42,341 nt of DNA from an uncultured Bacillota bacterium (lineage in GTDB: Bacteria; Bacillota_I; Bacilli_A; RFN20; CAG-288), in NCBI GenBank assembly GCA_949282275.1, contig CASDOO010000019.1:108739-151079 (forward strand). Direction: 5' to 3'. The notes beneath the pieces are model-generated. The model searched no databases. It had not been told where the DNA came from and worked only from the letters and a program-made list of their open reading frames with translations. How positions within the stretch are numbered: the stretch's first letter is position 1; each line of letters opens with the position of its first letter. Both the position numbers and the translations under genes were made by a program. Positions 41,946 to 42,341 of this stretch are shown in pieces.

Positions 41946-42341
41946 AACGTTAGCTTGAACTTTAGTCTCAGTTCTGAGAACCATGTTCAAATCTTTTGCA
42001 ATACCGGATGGACTCCGTGAGCAGGGGTCCAGAGAAGACATCGTAGCATTGGAAACCATCATGAAAACCGAGTCAACTAAGAGAAGATTTCCTTGAGCGC
42101 CATACATGATTGCGATACGGAATCATACTGTTCAGCAAGAACATACAGCCAATAAGAGACACGAGAATTCAGTCAGAATAGTTTTTTTCTTTCCTGAGAA
42201 TCAGTTGTCGAATTTAGAAGCGGGTGGCAATTGCCACTCGTTTCTAATTGACGTAGCCTATTGCTTCACGACCTCCAAAGGAAATCAGAGACTACTCTTC
42301 AAGTGGAACACAGGGCTACCGTTTCATCGCAAAAGCAAAAA
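41946..42341. other. intergenic A/T-rich stretch at the window end
   Basis: About 400 bases with no intact gene. A 114-codon rightward frame at 41676-42020 is antisense to the ATPase remnant and has no ribosome binding site. The only structure is the palindrome at 42216-42245. Confidence 0.5.
42216..42245. repeat. long palindrome around GTGGCAATTGCCAC
   Basis: A perfect 14-base centre (42224-42237) is extended by AGAAGCG.../...CGTTTCT to a stem of 15 pairs with two wobbles. No T-run follows on either strand, so it is not a standard terminator; it could be a repeat element or protein site. Confidence 0.5.

Noticed and set aside
41676..42020. A 114-codon rightward frame near the window end
   Set aside because: It is antisense to the recognisable ATPase remnant and lacks a ribosome binding site.
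1..42341. tRNA or rRNA genes, CRISPR arrays, insertion sequences or an origin
   Set aside because: No cloverleaf-type, rRNA-like, regularly spaced repeat, transposase or DnaA-box cluster was recognised by reading; a dedicated RNA and repeat scan could still find weak cases.

Overview
The window looks like chromosomal DNA of an uncultivated gut- or rumen-type member of the Bacillota (Bacilli or Erysipelotrichales-like). The basis is the strong AAGGAGG ribosome binding sites, many lipoproteins with Ser/Thr-rich linkers, a type III glutamine synthetase, a GH3 beta-glucosidase with reversed domain order, a SipW-type signal peptidase and an Agr-like LytTR/GHKL pair. This placement is inference. 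Most genes use C-ending codons heavily, which opens long meaningless antisense frames. The regions at 1.6-2.5, 23.4-24.7, 30.1-34.3 and 41.6-42.3 kb are A/T-richer, hold broken or foreign-looking genes, and behave like accessory DNA.

Layout. 0-1.6 kb: a coupled alpha/beta hydrolase (cut by the window edge) and a family 2 membrane glycosyltransferase. 1.6-2.5 kb: a decayed stretch with a possible small membrane ORF and a gene remnant. 2.5-3.8 kb: cca, leftward. 4.0-13.5 kb: a complete rightward UMP operon, pyrB-pyrC-carA-carB-pyrK-pyrD-pyrF-pyrE, with every junction overlapping. 13.6-18.9 kb, leftward: glnN and a 1027-residue lipoprotein. 19.2-23.4 kb: a macro-domain protein (right), an ABC-2 exporter pair (left), then an iron alcohol dehydrogenase and a flavodoxin (right). 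23.9-24.5 kb: an orphan HTH regulator. 24.7-27.9 kb, leftward: a SipW-like signal peptidase and a large Ig/OB-fold surface protein that is probably its substrate. 28.1-30.1 kb: two divergent lipoproteins. 31.1-34.2 kb: a 1020-residue SF1 helicase fused to a Vsr/DUF2726-type nuclease. 34.3-35.0 kb: a membrane protein with a bacterial PH domain. 35.2-41.5 kb: a LytTR/GHKL two-component system followed by lipoprotein, membrane-anchored GH3 and a four-helix membrane protein. The last 0.8 kb holds the truncated tail of a DUF4143-type ATPase.

How it fits together. The pyr operon makes UMP from bicarbonate, glutamine and aspartate. The LytTR regulator probably controls the GH3 operon, because three 22-bp-spaced direct repeats lie directly upstream of that operon. 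The signal peptidase operon is read from a promoter whose spacer ends in a run of eight G, a typical slippage site. Three leftward or rightward genes (cca, the ABC ATPase, the helicase) have a -10 box exactly 6 nt before the ATG and no ribosome binding site, which points to leaderless mRNAs. The most promising candidate for an undescribed system is the lone helicase-nuclease gene in its A/T-rich pocket.
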